36,980 bases of DNA, taken from contig JAICTZ010000057.1 of the NCBI GenBank assembly GCA_025936115.1, positions 1 through 36,980 of the forward strand, read 5' to 3'. A program made the translations under genes and the position numbers. Below, piece by piece: positions 22,701-30,836 of the stretch (position 1 is the stretch's first letter; every line of letters starts with the position of its first letter). Source of the stretch: Polyangiaceae bacterium (GTDB lineage: Bacteria; Myxococcota_A; Polyangia; Polyangiales; Polyangiaceae). The notes under the pieces are model-generated. The model was not told the DNA's origin. It did not search any database and saw only the letters and a list, made by a program, of their open reading frames with translations.

Positions 22701-25209
22701 GCCACTCGTCGGCGCGTCCCGTGTCGCTGCCGTCGAGCTTGAGCGCGGCTTCGACCAAGAGGACGGCCCCGTGCGTGGGGTCGTGTGAGGCCTCGGCGAG
22801 CTCCGCGAGCGCCGCACCCTGAGCGCCGTCATCGAGCACCCCGAGACGAGCACGCAGGGCGGCCTCGAAGCTCGGGTCGGCTTCGCTCGCCTCGGCGTAC
22901 GCCGCCCGCGCGTCGTCGAGCTCGGACGCGAGCTCCGAAACCAGGGCGCGCGAGAGGGCGCGGTCACGCGCGGCCGGTTGCTCGCCGCTGCCTTCGCCCC
23001 AGGCGCCGAGCGCCGCCGCGACCTCGGCGTGCCGCCCTCTTACCGTCGAAAGCTCGAGGGCGAGCAGGTTGGCGTTCACGGTGCCGGGATGCGTCTCGGC
23101 GTAGCCGTGGATCACGGGCTCGAGCCGCTCGAGCTTCACGTCACCCGCCGCGCGCGCGAGCGCGCGACCGAGCGCGGCTTCGGCGCGGGCCTCTTCGCTA
23201 CCCGCTTCTGGCGTCGCTTGCCGCGCGGCCGCGAGCGCCGCCGCCCCGAGCGTCGCATAGTCGCCGTCGCCGAGCTCTCCGGCGATGAGCTCGACCGTTT
23301 CGTGCTCGCCGAGCAGCGCGGCGATCGCGAGCCGTTCGGCGCGCGAGAAGGTGTCGTCGGCGGGCGTGAGCGCAGAGCTGAGCGCCGCCTGGTCTCGATA
23401 CTCGAGCGCCCGCGCCGCGAGCGCTCGGCGCCCGAGCTTCGGATCGGAGCTTTCGGCGAGCGCGGCGGTCCGCCGCAGCACCTCGTCGCGCGCGGAGGGT
23501 TCCTCGGCGAGAAGCGATGTCGCAAACCACGCTGCGCCGTCGGCGAGCCCGTCGACTTTGCCGAGCTCTCCGAGCGCACGTGCGGCACCGAGGCGATTGC
23601 CCTGCGCGAGCAAGCGCCGCCCGATCGCGAAAGCGGCGGTGGCGCCTTGTCCTTCGGGCTCGCCGTCTCCAGCGCGCAGTTTTCGGCTTTGCGCGAGAGC
23701 CGAGCCGAGGGGGGTTGCCGTGAGCTCTTCGGAGAGCTCGTGCGCCGGGGGCGCCGCGCTCGTGCCGAGGGCGGCGCCGAGCTCGGCGAGATGCGGGCGC
23801 GGGTCTCGGGGTTCGGAGCGGAGGGCCGCGTCGAAGCGCTCCCGGGCAGCGGCGTCGTCCGCCAGGCACAAACGCTGCACCTCGGCGTCGAGGTAACTCG
23901 CGTGGGCGCGCGCTGGCGAGGGGGGTGCGCCGCGCAGCTCGAGCTCGAGCGTGCTCGCGACGAGCTTCCAGTCGCCTGCCGCCGCGGCGAGCCAGCGCAG
24001 CTGCCGGCCGGCCATGCCGGCCCGCGCCGCAGTATTGGCGTCTTGCGCGGCGGTGCGCGCCCGTTCGAGGTTGCCGGCGAGCGCCCAGATTTCGCTGGCG
24101 ACGACCAGCGCGCGCGAGCGTCCGGGTGCGTCGGCGACACGCCGGGCTTCGGCCTCGATCCACTCCGCCCGCTGCGTCCACTCGTCGGGGCTGCCGGGTT
24201 TCGGCAGCGTCGCACCGAGCTCTGCAGCTTGACTCTGCAAACGCGGCGGCTGGCTTGCGGCGCGCGGCGCGCTCGAGCGCGGCGGGTGGCTCGTGAGACG
24301 CGGCGCCTGACTGCTCGGGCGCAACGACGGCGGCAACTCGCTCTCGCTTTGAGCGAAGGACACGCTCGCCGGCTGACTCGGGATCTTCGGCAGCGAGTCC
24401 GGAGACACGTAACGCATCTCCGTCGGTGGCTCGCTCGCGGAGGGTGGAGACAGGCTCTCGAGCTCCTCGAGCGCGGCGATCTCGTCGTCCGACAGCGAGG
24501 TGCGCTGGTCTTCGGGCGCGTCGTCGTCCTCATCCACGGCAGAGAGCGCCGGTGGCGGCGCCGTCGGCAACGACGTTTCGGACAACATCTCCTCGCGCGG
24601 CTCCCGTGTCGGCGGGCGCGCCGCGACGGGTGAGGGAGCAGCCGGCCGGGGCGGCACGGGCTGCGGCCGCGTCGGCGCAGCGGGCGTGCCGGCCGCGGGC
24701 CGCGGAATGGCCGGCGGCTGCCTGAGTGCGACTGCGCCGGCTGGTCGACGGCCGGGGATCGACTGCGTCGACGGCGGGGGGCGGTGCATGAGCGGCGTCG
24801 CCCCCGAGCTGTCGGGACTCGCCGGCAGCTTGCCGCGCGCGGGTGGTTGTTGGAGGTGCCCGCCGAGCTCGAACAGCTGCTCGCGATGGCCGATCAGCGT
24901 GGGTTCTTCGTCATCGGCATAGTCCGGCCGTAGCGTCTCGCGGTCGATTGCTTCGGCGTCGTGGGGCTCGGGCGGGCTCGAATCGAGCTCCGCCGCCGAG
25001 AGCTCCGATTCGAGCGGCGGCTGGCTGTCGATGGGTGGCCGCCGAGGCGCCGGACGCGGCGCGGGTTCCTCCTGCATCAAAGAATCGAGTAGCGCATCGG
25101 GTTCGAAATCGAGGTCGCCGCCCAGCGCCTTGCCGATGCTGCCCGCTGTGCCGCTCGCGCCGGCGCCGGGGCGCGTCGGGGGTTTCGTTCCGCGATCTTC
25201 TTCGCTCAT
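19705..25209 (-). CDS. Giant TPR-repeat protein (1834 residues)
   Basis: A very large cytoplasmic-looking protein with no signal peptide or membrane segment. Residues 1 to about 340 are disordered: acidic, with proline- and serine-rich tracts (for example PPSASEPPTE and repeated SQPPRLTSHPPR-like units). About 345-1550 are helical tetratricopeptide-type repeats rich in Ala, Leu, Glu and Arg, with clear TPRs such as ALEHAIALDPEHEDAMARL. The last 270 residues form a separate domain (start about 1560; GIQRLEVLVSPVLGATCLAARSTPPQIVYG), which recurs, diverged, at the end of the protein encoded just upstream. TPR arrays bind partner proteins; the target is unknown. The ATG at 25209 overlaps the upstream stop by 4 bases, so the two are translationally coupled. 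Confidence 0.92.
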   Translation of the reverse strand: MSEEDRGTKPPTRPGAGASGTAGSIGKALGGDLDFEPDALLDSLMQEEPAPRPAPRRPPIDSQPPLESELSAAELDSSPPEPHDAEAIDRETLRPDYADDEEPTLIGHREQLFELGGHLQQPPARGKLPASPDSSGATPLMHRPPPSTQSIPGRRPAGAVALRQPPAIPRPAAGTPAAPTRPQPVPPRPAAPSPVAARPPTREPREEMLSETSLPTAPPPALSAVDEDDDAPEDQRTSLSDDEIAALEELESLSPPSASEPPTEMRYVSPDSLPKIPSQPASVSFAQSESELPPSLRPSSQAPRLTSHPPRSSAPRAASQPPRLQSQAAELGATLPKPGSPDEWTQRAEWIEAEARRVADAPGRSRALVVASEIWALAGNLERARTAAQDANTAARAGMAGRQLRWLAAAAGDWKLVASTLELELRGAPPSPARAHASYLDAEVQRLCLADDAAARERFDAALRSEPRDPRPHLAELGAALGTSAAPPAHELSEELTATPLGSALAQSRKLRAGDGEPEGQGATAAFAIGRRLLAQGNRLGAARALGELGKVDGLADGAAWFATSLLAEEPSARDEVLRRTAALAESSDPKLGRRALAARALEYRDQAALSSALTPADDTFSRAERLAIAALLGEHETVELIAGELGDGDYATLGAAALAAARQATPEAGSEEARAEAALGRALARAAGDVKLERLEPVIHGYAETHPGTVNANLLALELSTVRGRHAEVAAALGAWGEGSGEQPAARDRALSRALVSELASELDDARAAYAEASEADPSFEAALRARLGVLDDGAQGAALAELAEASHDPTHGAVLLVEAALKLDGSDTGRADEWLKRATSLDPALSIAFRVGEQHARSAADARRLAEWLRARRETTTDDVERALDIVREALLLADTEPAEAQSLLEIAIQAHPGDVGLRELYERLGTGAHGSERGAWREAAAEHATPDTRVLLELQAAFEYERAGDRANAARLAARAAAAGGALARLTAERLAAGTPEAARVSEDLLSRARAATDPREQRELYETLSELDRERGDGASVVLWQTAILEQSPAWLPALRQLEQAYAAAGRDDELEPLCTTLARLLPDLEGFAHARLGARLRAKAGAWASQRELVELAVERNPSSVWALRSLAAHARAADEPEKAMSAHQRLQALVEHPLDKATLALRGAEAAARLGRFEQAKAELTTCLELVPDHWVALTTLSEVLEALRDYAGAARALEAVAETSTVDAHRVSAWHQAAVLWLDKVTDKERGRAALEHAIALDPEHEDAMARLQQLLIEQGDRQALAHVLGRRLELATDPEERIALEVQRGKLLAGVGEHAAARSALTAALDANPEHAGALEALADLCAGQGDWAGAEQALIRLARHAPEPARQAQIYRRLGELYDTSLPNPERAELAYQEVLKREPDDEAATHRLVQIAGQLGQANRAVELQTALLERAKTPTEKRERTLGLALVLEQIVKDKKRADAVFERARKDWPQDTGVLRAIVEYHRRSGEQRAAQVLIDRAATDARRALATGRFDPILFEILGTVAELRGASDAALIAEATLAALAGQPFAVHGAGNGVAKAELDELIAPEVVTPALRTLLQRAGDVLDQAYGLDARTLKAQPLPPDWAALGEQARELATTFGIQRLEVLVSPVLGATCLAARSTPPQIVYGTALLERGDDASRFFLLVRALKLVQARAATLARTVPTDLGPVVAGFLSALADYNPEGIDPKRLAEAQKRVKSAITKSLGNDVPMLALEVVGSLGSRASQLATALNQWANRTALLAVGSPLTAVRALALASNAELPAAGAERLRWLGRHAEARDLAIFSVTEAYTEARKRLGVVG

Positions 25210-28200
25210 CGGACTCCCATCCCCAACGCTTCGCGCAGGGCGAGGTAGGTCGGCGAAAGCACGAACGACAAGAGCCGCCGCATGCGCTCCTGACCCTCGA
25301 TCGAAGCAGGCGCGCGGCCACGGCTCGCGGCGTCAGGCGTGAGAACCCAGGAAACATCGCCCGCGGCGAGCGCGGCCATGCGATCGAGGCTGGCGGTCGC
25401 CGCGCCGTAAAACGCGACTGGATCCTGCGCTTCGCTGCGGATGCGCCCCGCGATCTCGGGCAGGACGCGCTTCACGCGCCGAGGCAGCTCTTTGCCGAGC
25501 TGGCGCTGGAACTCGCCGAGCAGCGCGAACGAAGGCGCGTTGAGCTCGACGCCGCCGAGCCGACAGGCCGCGACGACGAGCGCGGCGAACTCGGGTGCCT
25601 CGCGGTGACCGAGCACCGTCGTGCCGCGGCGGAGCGCGTAGAGCTCGCGCGCGACGGCTTGCCGGTGCAGCGGTGAGAGCGGGGCCGTGACGGCGCTGCC
25701 GACGATGAGACTCGGAGGTTCGGTCGCCACGCCGAAGATCCCCTGCGGGTGCCGGCCGCCCACGTACACCTCGAGCTCGTTCACGCCGAGCGCGCCCGCC
25801 CACGCCGTGATCTCGTTGCGAATCGGGTGGCCCGCTTTGGGATCGACGCGTTCTTTCTTGTTCGTGCCGAGCGCTTCGAGGCTCGGGCCGATGGCGGCGC
25901 TGATGGTGCTGCCGAGCTCGCGCAAGAGCTCGGCGATGGGGCCGTTATCGTCCGGGTCGGCGAGGTCGGGTAGGGCGCTCTCGTCGATCGCGATGCTCGG
26001 CACGCGCGCGACGCGGCGATCGAGTCGCGTGAGTTCTACGTCGAGCGGCGCTGGATCGACTCCGAGCGCGGCGAGCGCCCCGAGCGTCGCCTGCCGCAGC
26101 CGATCGTCGCCGAGCGCGCTCGCCACGCGCGCGAGCCGGTCGACGCGCTCGAGGTTCACGGGGTCGCTCGCGAGCTCCTCGAACAGGGCGTCGCGGCCGC
26201 GCTCGAGCAGCGGGCGGGCGAAGGCCGGCGAGAACGAGCCCCGCAGCACGAGATCGAGCCCTTCGCCGTCGCCGGGCAGCTCCTCGAGGAGCTTTTCGAC
26301 GCTCGCGGCGGCGCTTGCGGGGGCGTCGAGCCGGTCGCGTCGAATCGCCATCGCGAGGCGCGCCGCTTCCGCGCGTCCCTCGCTCCGCTCGCGTTCGTGC
26401 ATCAAGAGCTCGAACGTGTCCGCGGCGCGTTCCCAGGCGTTCGCTTTGGCGGCGACGCGCGCGAGCCGCTCGCGTACCTGCGGCGTGTCGAGCTTCGACT
26501 CGCGGAGCGCGACGAGCACCTCGAGCGCGCGCGCGATGAGCTTGAGTTTGTTTTCGTAGATGTCGACCGCGGCCACGCCGCTCATGAGGCGCTGCTGCGT
26601 GGGAGCTTCCGCGAGACCTGCGAGGCGCGAGAGCTGTTCGGCCGCCTCCGCGAAGCGCTGGAGCGTCAGGTAAATTTCGCCCGAGAGCGCGAGGGCGCCG
26701 ACGTGGTCGGGCTCGAGCATGCGGACGTTCTCGAGCGCGGCGAGCGCGCCTTCACGATCGCCGGAAGCGCGCAGCACGCGCGCCCGCTCCCAGAAGAGCT
26801 TGGCGATCTCCTCGGGATCTTCGGCCACTTCGAGCCGGCGTGCGATGAGGTCGAGCAGCCGTTCGCTGTCTTTACGTGCGCGAACGATGCGAAACAAGCG
26901 GTCGAACGGCGCGAAGCGCCGGACGTCGCGCTCGACGGCGCGGCCGAGCGCGAATTCACCGCGCTCGCGGTCGTCGAACTCGTCGAGCAGGATCCGCGAC
27001 GCGAGCTCCCAAAGCTCGGCACCGCGTTCGTCGTCGCTCACGGCGTCACCGAGTGAGGCGCACGCCTCGGCGAGCACGCCGCGTTCGTCGAGCATTTCCG
27101 CGGCGGCACGCAGTCCCTCCCAGCCCATGAGCTCCTGCGGCGCGGCTTCGACCACGCCGCGGAACGTGATGAGCGCGGCGGACGCCTCGCCCGCGGCGAG
27201 CTGGTTATAGCCCGCGAGCGCTCGCATGACGGCGAGCGAGTCGTCGCCGAAGAGCGACGCCGCACGCGACAGCGCTTCGCCGCGCCGGTGCGGATCGGAG
27301 CCGGGCGGAGCGATCTCGACGTTGGCGAGCGCCACGGCCGGGCTCTCGCCCGCGAGCACGGGCGGCTCTTCGAGTCCGGTGAGCCAGGCGCAGAGACTCG
27401 CGCTGGCGGCAACGGCCTCGCCCGCGCTCCCGCCCATGCGTTCGGCGAGCGCGCGGCGCGCGGCGACTTCGGCGCCCACGTCACCTTTGGCGACCGCGCC
27501 GCCGAGCCACTCGAGCGCGGCGACCGGGCTCGAGTCCGCTTCGACCCAGCGCGCGGCAAGTGCCTCGATCTCGGCCGGCTCCGGCGCTGCGTCGCCCGCG
27601 CGCGAAAGCTCGAGCTCGAACGCTGCGGCCCGGGCGAAGGCTGCGGCCTCGGCGCTCTGCTCGGAGATTTCGTCGAGCGCGCTGCCGCGCCGCTCGCGGT
27701 CGGTGCCGTCCCAGAGCGCGCGGGCGAGCGTCGCCGCGAGGCTCGGTCCGCTGCCCGCGGGACCCCCCGCACGGTCGAGCGCCGAACGCGCCGCCGCCTC
27801 TTGCCCCTCGGGACCGAGCTCGAAGGCAAACCGATCGAGCGCGCTCGGGCCTGGATCTTCGGCTTCGGCTGCTTCGAGCGCACGGCGGCGCGCGTTCGCG
27901 TCGCTCGCGGGCGCGGCGCGCGTCGCGAAGCTCCGCAAGAGTGCCGCGGCGGCCGGTGCGGCTTCGGCCGCGAGCTCGAACGAATCGAGCGCTGATTCGT
28001 GGAGTCCGGCGCGAAAATCGAGCAGCCCCGCCTCGAAGCGGAACGCCGTCGCGAGCTCCGGGTCAGCGAGCGTGGCCGCGCACGCGCGCAAGGCCTGAGC
28101 GGCTCGTTCGGGACGGCTCTGCTCGACTTCGAGCGCCGCGAGCGCCGTCGTGACGACGGCGTCGCCCGGCACGTCCTCGTGTAGGCCCGCGAGCGTCTCG

Positions 28201-29978
28201 AGCGCTACGTTCGCCTCGCCGTGCACGAGCGCTCTGAGCGCGCCGATCAACCGTTCGGCGCGCGCGAGATCCTGACTCGTCGTTTCACGAGCGAGCGCGA
28301 AGAGCGGCTCCCACGGCTTGCGCTTCGTGTCGGACGGCGTTCGCTCTTCGCCCTGGCTGCTCGGCAAGAGCTCGAAGGCGTACGCCGCGAGCGCGGCCGC
28401 CAAAAAACCGCCACTCGCCGAGGTCCCGATGGCTTCGCCCGCCGCCTCGGCGCCTGCGCGATCGCCACGCAACGCCCGGGCGCGCGCCAGCTCGAACCAC
28501 AGGCTTACTTGCTCTTCCGCGCTCGCGCCCTGACCTATGACCCGACGCGTCGATTCCTCGTACCAATGCGCGTCGCCGATGCTCGCCGCCAGTAAGCGTC
28601 CGACGCGCGCGACGAGTGCCGGCGGTGCTCCCGACATGCCGGCCTGCGAGAGCGCGGCGCGCGCTCCTTGCGCGTCGCGTGCCTGGCGCGCCCAAGTGTC
28701 GGCAGCCAAGAGGTAGAACCCCGCGCGCGACCGATCGGAGCTCACGCGCTCGGCGGTGGTCTCGAGCGCGCCGGCGAGCGCGGTCGCGTCGGTCCCCGAG
28801 CCCAAAAGATCGAGCTCTAGGGCGCGTGCCGGAATGCTGCGGGGATCCTCGCCGAGGGCGCGTCGAACGGCGTCGAGGGCGCCCGGTCCATCGGAGTCCG
28901 CGGCCGCCGCCTCGGCGACGCGGAGCCAGAGCGCGGCGGCAAGCTCGCCGTGCGCGCCGGCGTCGAGCTCGGCACGCGCGAGCCGTGCCATCGTCGTCGA
29001 GTCGCCCGCGCTCTCGGCCGCCGTGAGCCGCGCGTGGGTGAGCGCCGGATCGCCCGGTAGCTCGGACAGAGCGCGGTCGAGCAGCTCGACGGCGGCCGGC
29101 AGCCCGCCGTGGGCGCGGTGGACGTCCGCGGCTCGGAGCCACGCGTCCGCCGCGTGGGCTTTCGTGCGCCTCAGTGCCGGCACGCCGGCCGCATCCCCTC
29201 GCTCGCCGTCGGCAATGGCCTCGAGCACCAGGGTCGCCTGGGCTTCCAGGCTCCTGGCTTCGAGGCTTTGGTCGCCAATCGTGCGCGCGATGCGCTCCGC
29301 GCGGCAGAGGCTCGCGTATTTCGCACGGCTTTCGAGCGAGGTCGCCAGGTCGAGCGCCGAAGTCGCCCCTTCGTTGTCGCCGTTTTGCGCTCGCAGTGTG
29401 GCGAGATCGAGCAGGAGCAGCGTCTGCCATTCGGGCACCTGCGTGAGCGTCGCGCGGCGCGCGAGCGCGCGTTCTCGGAGCTCGGCGTCGCCTTCGCGCA
29501 GGCCGATGAACTCGAGCGCGAGCCAGGGGGTGGGGTCTTCGGGTGTTTCGTCGCAGGTCTGCTCGACGAGAGCGCGCGCCCCTGCGCTGTCCCCGTCGTG
29601 GTCGTAGAGGAAGAAGGCCTGGTCGAGCAGGGCGCGCGCGCGGTCAGTCGGGACGACGGCGACCTTCACCAAGCGATCGAGCAGCTTGCCGAGGTTCTTG
29701 TACGACTGGCGTCGCTCGATAATGGCGATGAGCCGCTCGAGTGGCTCAGTGAACTCCGGCTCGGCATTGACGGACGCGAGCTGATCACGTGCGGCCGCCG
29801 CTTCGTCGCCGAGCGCTTCTTCGAGCACGCCGACCTCGTGCAGGAGCAGCGCCGAGCGCGCGGACGCAGTGGTCTCCGCTTGCTCTGCGCGCAGTCTCGC
29901 AACCGTTGCCAGCACGAGCGCTTGATCCTGACCCGCCGACGCGGCCAGCGCGCTCCCCGTCCTCGACGTGCTCGTCAT
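25206..29978 (-). CDS. Giant TPR-like repeat protein (1590 residues)
   Basis: A very large protein without signal peptide or membrane segments, made almost wholly of Ala/Leu/Glu/Arg helical hairpins of TPR type, for example about 60-110 (LERLIAIIERRQSYKNLGKLLDRLVKVAV) and a later stretch KDSERLLDLIARRLEVAEDPEEIAKLFWERARVLRASGDREGAL. The C-terminal 260 residues (GVNELEVYVGGRHPQGIFGVATEPPSLIVG onward) match in layout the end of the next gene's product. That domain has the look of a beta-alpha enzyme or peptidase-like fold, but no HExxH or other catalytic motif is visible. It probably serves as a scaffold together with the second TPR protein. ATG at 29978; a parvulin-like gene lies 159 bases upstream on the same strand. 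Confidence 0.92.
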   Translation of the reverse strand: MTSTSRTGSALAASAGQDQALVLATVARLRAEQAETTASARSALLLHEVGVLEEALGDEAAAARDQLASVNAEPEFTEPLERLIAIIERRQSYKNLGKLLDRLVKVAVVPTDRARALLDQAFFLYDHDGDSAGARALVEQTCDETPEDPTPWLALEFIGLREGDAELRERALARRATLTQVPEWQTLLLLDLATLRAQNGDNEGATSALDLATSLESRAKYASLCRAERIARTIGDQSLEARSLEAQATLVLEAIADGERGDAAGVPALRRTKAHAADAWLRAADVHRAHGGLPAAVELLDRALSELPGDPALTHARLTAAESAGDSTTMARLARAELDAGAHGELAAALWLRVAEAAAADSDGPGALDAVRRALGEDPRSIPARALELDLLGSGTDATALAGALETTAERVSSDRSRAGFYLLAADTWARQARDAQGARAALSQAGMSGAPPALVARVGRLLAASIGDAHWYEESTRRVIGQGASAEEQVSLWFELARARALRGDRAGAEAAGEAIGTSASGGFLAAALAAYAFELLPSSQGEERTPSDTKRKPWEPLFALARETTSQDLARAERLIGALRALVHGEANVALETLAGLHEDVPGDAVVTTALAALEVEQSRPERAAQALRACAATLADPELATAFRFEAGLLDFRAGLHESALDSFELAAEAAPAAAALLRSFATRAAPASDANARRRALEAAEAEDPGPSALDRFAFELGPEGQEAAARSALDRAGGPAGSGPSLAATLARALWDGTDRERRGSALDEISEQSAEAAAFARAAAFELELSRAGDAAPEPAEIEALAARWVEADSSPVAALEWLGGAVAKGDVGAEVAARRALAERMGGSAGEAVAASASLCAWLTGLEEPPVLAGESPAVALANVEIAPPGSDPHRRGEALSRAASLFGDDSLAVMRALAGYNQLAAGEASAALITFRGVVEAAPQELMGWEGLRAAAEMLDERGVLAEACASLGDAVSDDERGAELWELASRILLDEFDDRERGEFALGRAVERDVRRFAPFDRLFRIVRARKDSERLLDLIARRLEVAEDPEEIAKLFWERARVLRASGDREGALAALENVRMLEPDHVGALALSGEIYLTLQRFAEAAEQLSRLAGLAEAPTQQRLMSGVAAVDIYENKLKLIARALEVLVALRESKLDTPQVRERLARVAAKANAWERAADTFELLMHERERSEGRAEAARLAMAIRRDRLDAPASAAASVEKLLEELPGDGEGLDLVLRGSFSPAFARPLLERGRDALFEELASDPVNLERVDRLARVASALGDDRLRQATLGALAALGVDPAPLDVELTRLDRRVARVPSIAIDESALPDLADPDDNGPIAELLRELGSTISAAIGPSLEALGTNKKERVDPKAGHPIRNEITAWAGALGVNELEVYVGGRHPQGIFGVATEPPSLIVGSAVTAPLSPLHRQAVARELYALRRGTTVLGHREAPEFAALVVAACRLGGVELNAPSFALLGEFQRQLGKELPRRVKRVLPEIAGRIRSEAQDPVAFYGAATASLDRMAALAAGDVSWVLTPDAASRGRAPASIEGQERMRRLLSFVLSPTYLALREALGMGVR

Positions 29979-30068
29979 GAAAACAGCGGGCCTTTCCGCA
30001 GGTTAGGCACCGTAGAATAGTGGGGGCTGCCGCAAGTAACAATCGTTTGCCGATCGAAACACGCGGGC

Positions 30069-30097
30069 TCCAAGGTGCGTCGTTTCCCCACCTTGGA
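30069..30097 (-). terminator. Hairpin after the parvulin-like gene
   Basis: TCCAAGGTG at 30069-30077 pairs with CACCTTGGA at 30089-30097 (9 pairs, 11-base loop), about 40 bases past the parvulin stop in the minus direction. Only a short T-rich stretch (GTGTTTCG) follows, so termination may be partial and the TPR genes might be read through. Confidence 0.5.
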
Positions 30098-30137
30098 TCC
30101 GGCCCCTCGGGCGGACTCCGCCGCCGCGCGCGCAAGT

Positions 30138-30716
30138 TCAGTCGATGCGGCGCAGGACCCAGTATCCGCGCGGCGTGTCGACCGGCTCCTCAGCCACTTC
30201 GCCCTTACCGAGCGTGAAGAGCACGTACTCGGCAGCCGCTTCGAGCATGCCGCGCGGCATGCGACCGGCGTTCGAAGTCGAGCCGTGGTCGCCCTTGGCG
30301 ACAGCGGCCGAAAAATCGTGCTTCGCCTCGGCGGCCGCCGCGATGGCCTTTTGTTTGGCCTGCTCCTTCGTACGCGCGCCGGCCGGCGCGAACTGAGCGC
30401 CTTGATACGCAAACACGATCACGCCGAAGGTGACTTCTTGTGGTGCCGAAGCGGGCACGGGCGGCGCTTTACGACCGTCGGGCAAAATATCGAAGCCCGC
30501 CGTCTCTTCTTTGTCCGACGCCTCCCCGCCGGCGGCCGAGGCCGGAGCCGCGGACGGTGTGGGTGCCGCGGACACACTGGGTGCTGCTTGAGCAACCGGG
30601 GCAGAAGGAGTCGGTGCCGCTGCCGGCTGATCGCGGGGGATGCGCGTCCAAGCCGCGGCTACCGCTACGAGAATGAGAAAGAGGGCGCCGAGCCCGATCG
30701 TCCGCTGCCGGTCCAT
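30138..30716 (-). CDS. Membrane-anchored parvulin-like peptidyl-prolyl isomerase
   Basis: A 192-residue protein with one N-terminal membrane segment (about 6-25, GLGALFLILVAVAAAW), an Ala/Pro/Ser linker to about residue 70, and a C-terminal parvulin (PpiC/SurA-type rotamase) domain: VTFGVIVFAYQGAQ opens it, RTKEQAKQKA is the expected second helix, then a shortened active-site region and EEPVDTPRGYWVLRRID closes it. The usual GGxLGxF segment is replaced by GRMPRGMLEAAAEYVLF, a common variation. It should face the periplasm and help envelope protein folding. The ATG at 30716 is used; a GTG at 30737 is also possible, and neither has a strong ribosome-binding site. It is divergent from the zinc-ribbon/TPR gene. 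Confidence 0.85.
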   Translation of the reverse strand: MDRQRTIGLGALFLILVAVAAAWTRIPRDQPAAAPTPSAPVAQAAPSVSAAPTPSAAPASAAGGEASDKEETAGFDILPDGRKAPPVPASAPQEVTFGVIVFAYQGAQFAPAGARTKEQAKQKAIAAAAEAKHDFSAAVAKGDHGSTSNAGRMPRGMLEAAAEYVLFTLGKGEVAEEPVDTPRGYWVLRRID

Positions 30717-30836
30717 TGGAGGCCGGGGCCGTACCACGAAAGCCGAGAAGCCGAGAAGCCTTGCGCGAAGTTCGCGCGGGAACGACTCTTCTATGAAGCG
30801 GGCGCTCGGGGTAGTACTAGTCGCGAGGCTTCGCCG

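Noticed and set aside
19933..24633. Long plus-strand open frames (592 and 551 residues) across the giant TPR gene
   Set aside because: They are antisense shadows caused by the high GC content and strong codon bias of the real minus-strand gene; the peptides are Arg/Ala/Glu-rich with no protein features.
30749..30766. A 9-base tandem repeat (GCCGAGAAG twice) upstream of the zinc-ribbon gene
   Set aside because: Only two short copies in a GC-rich region; too weak to count as a feature.
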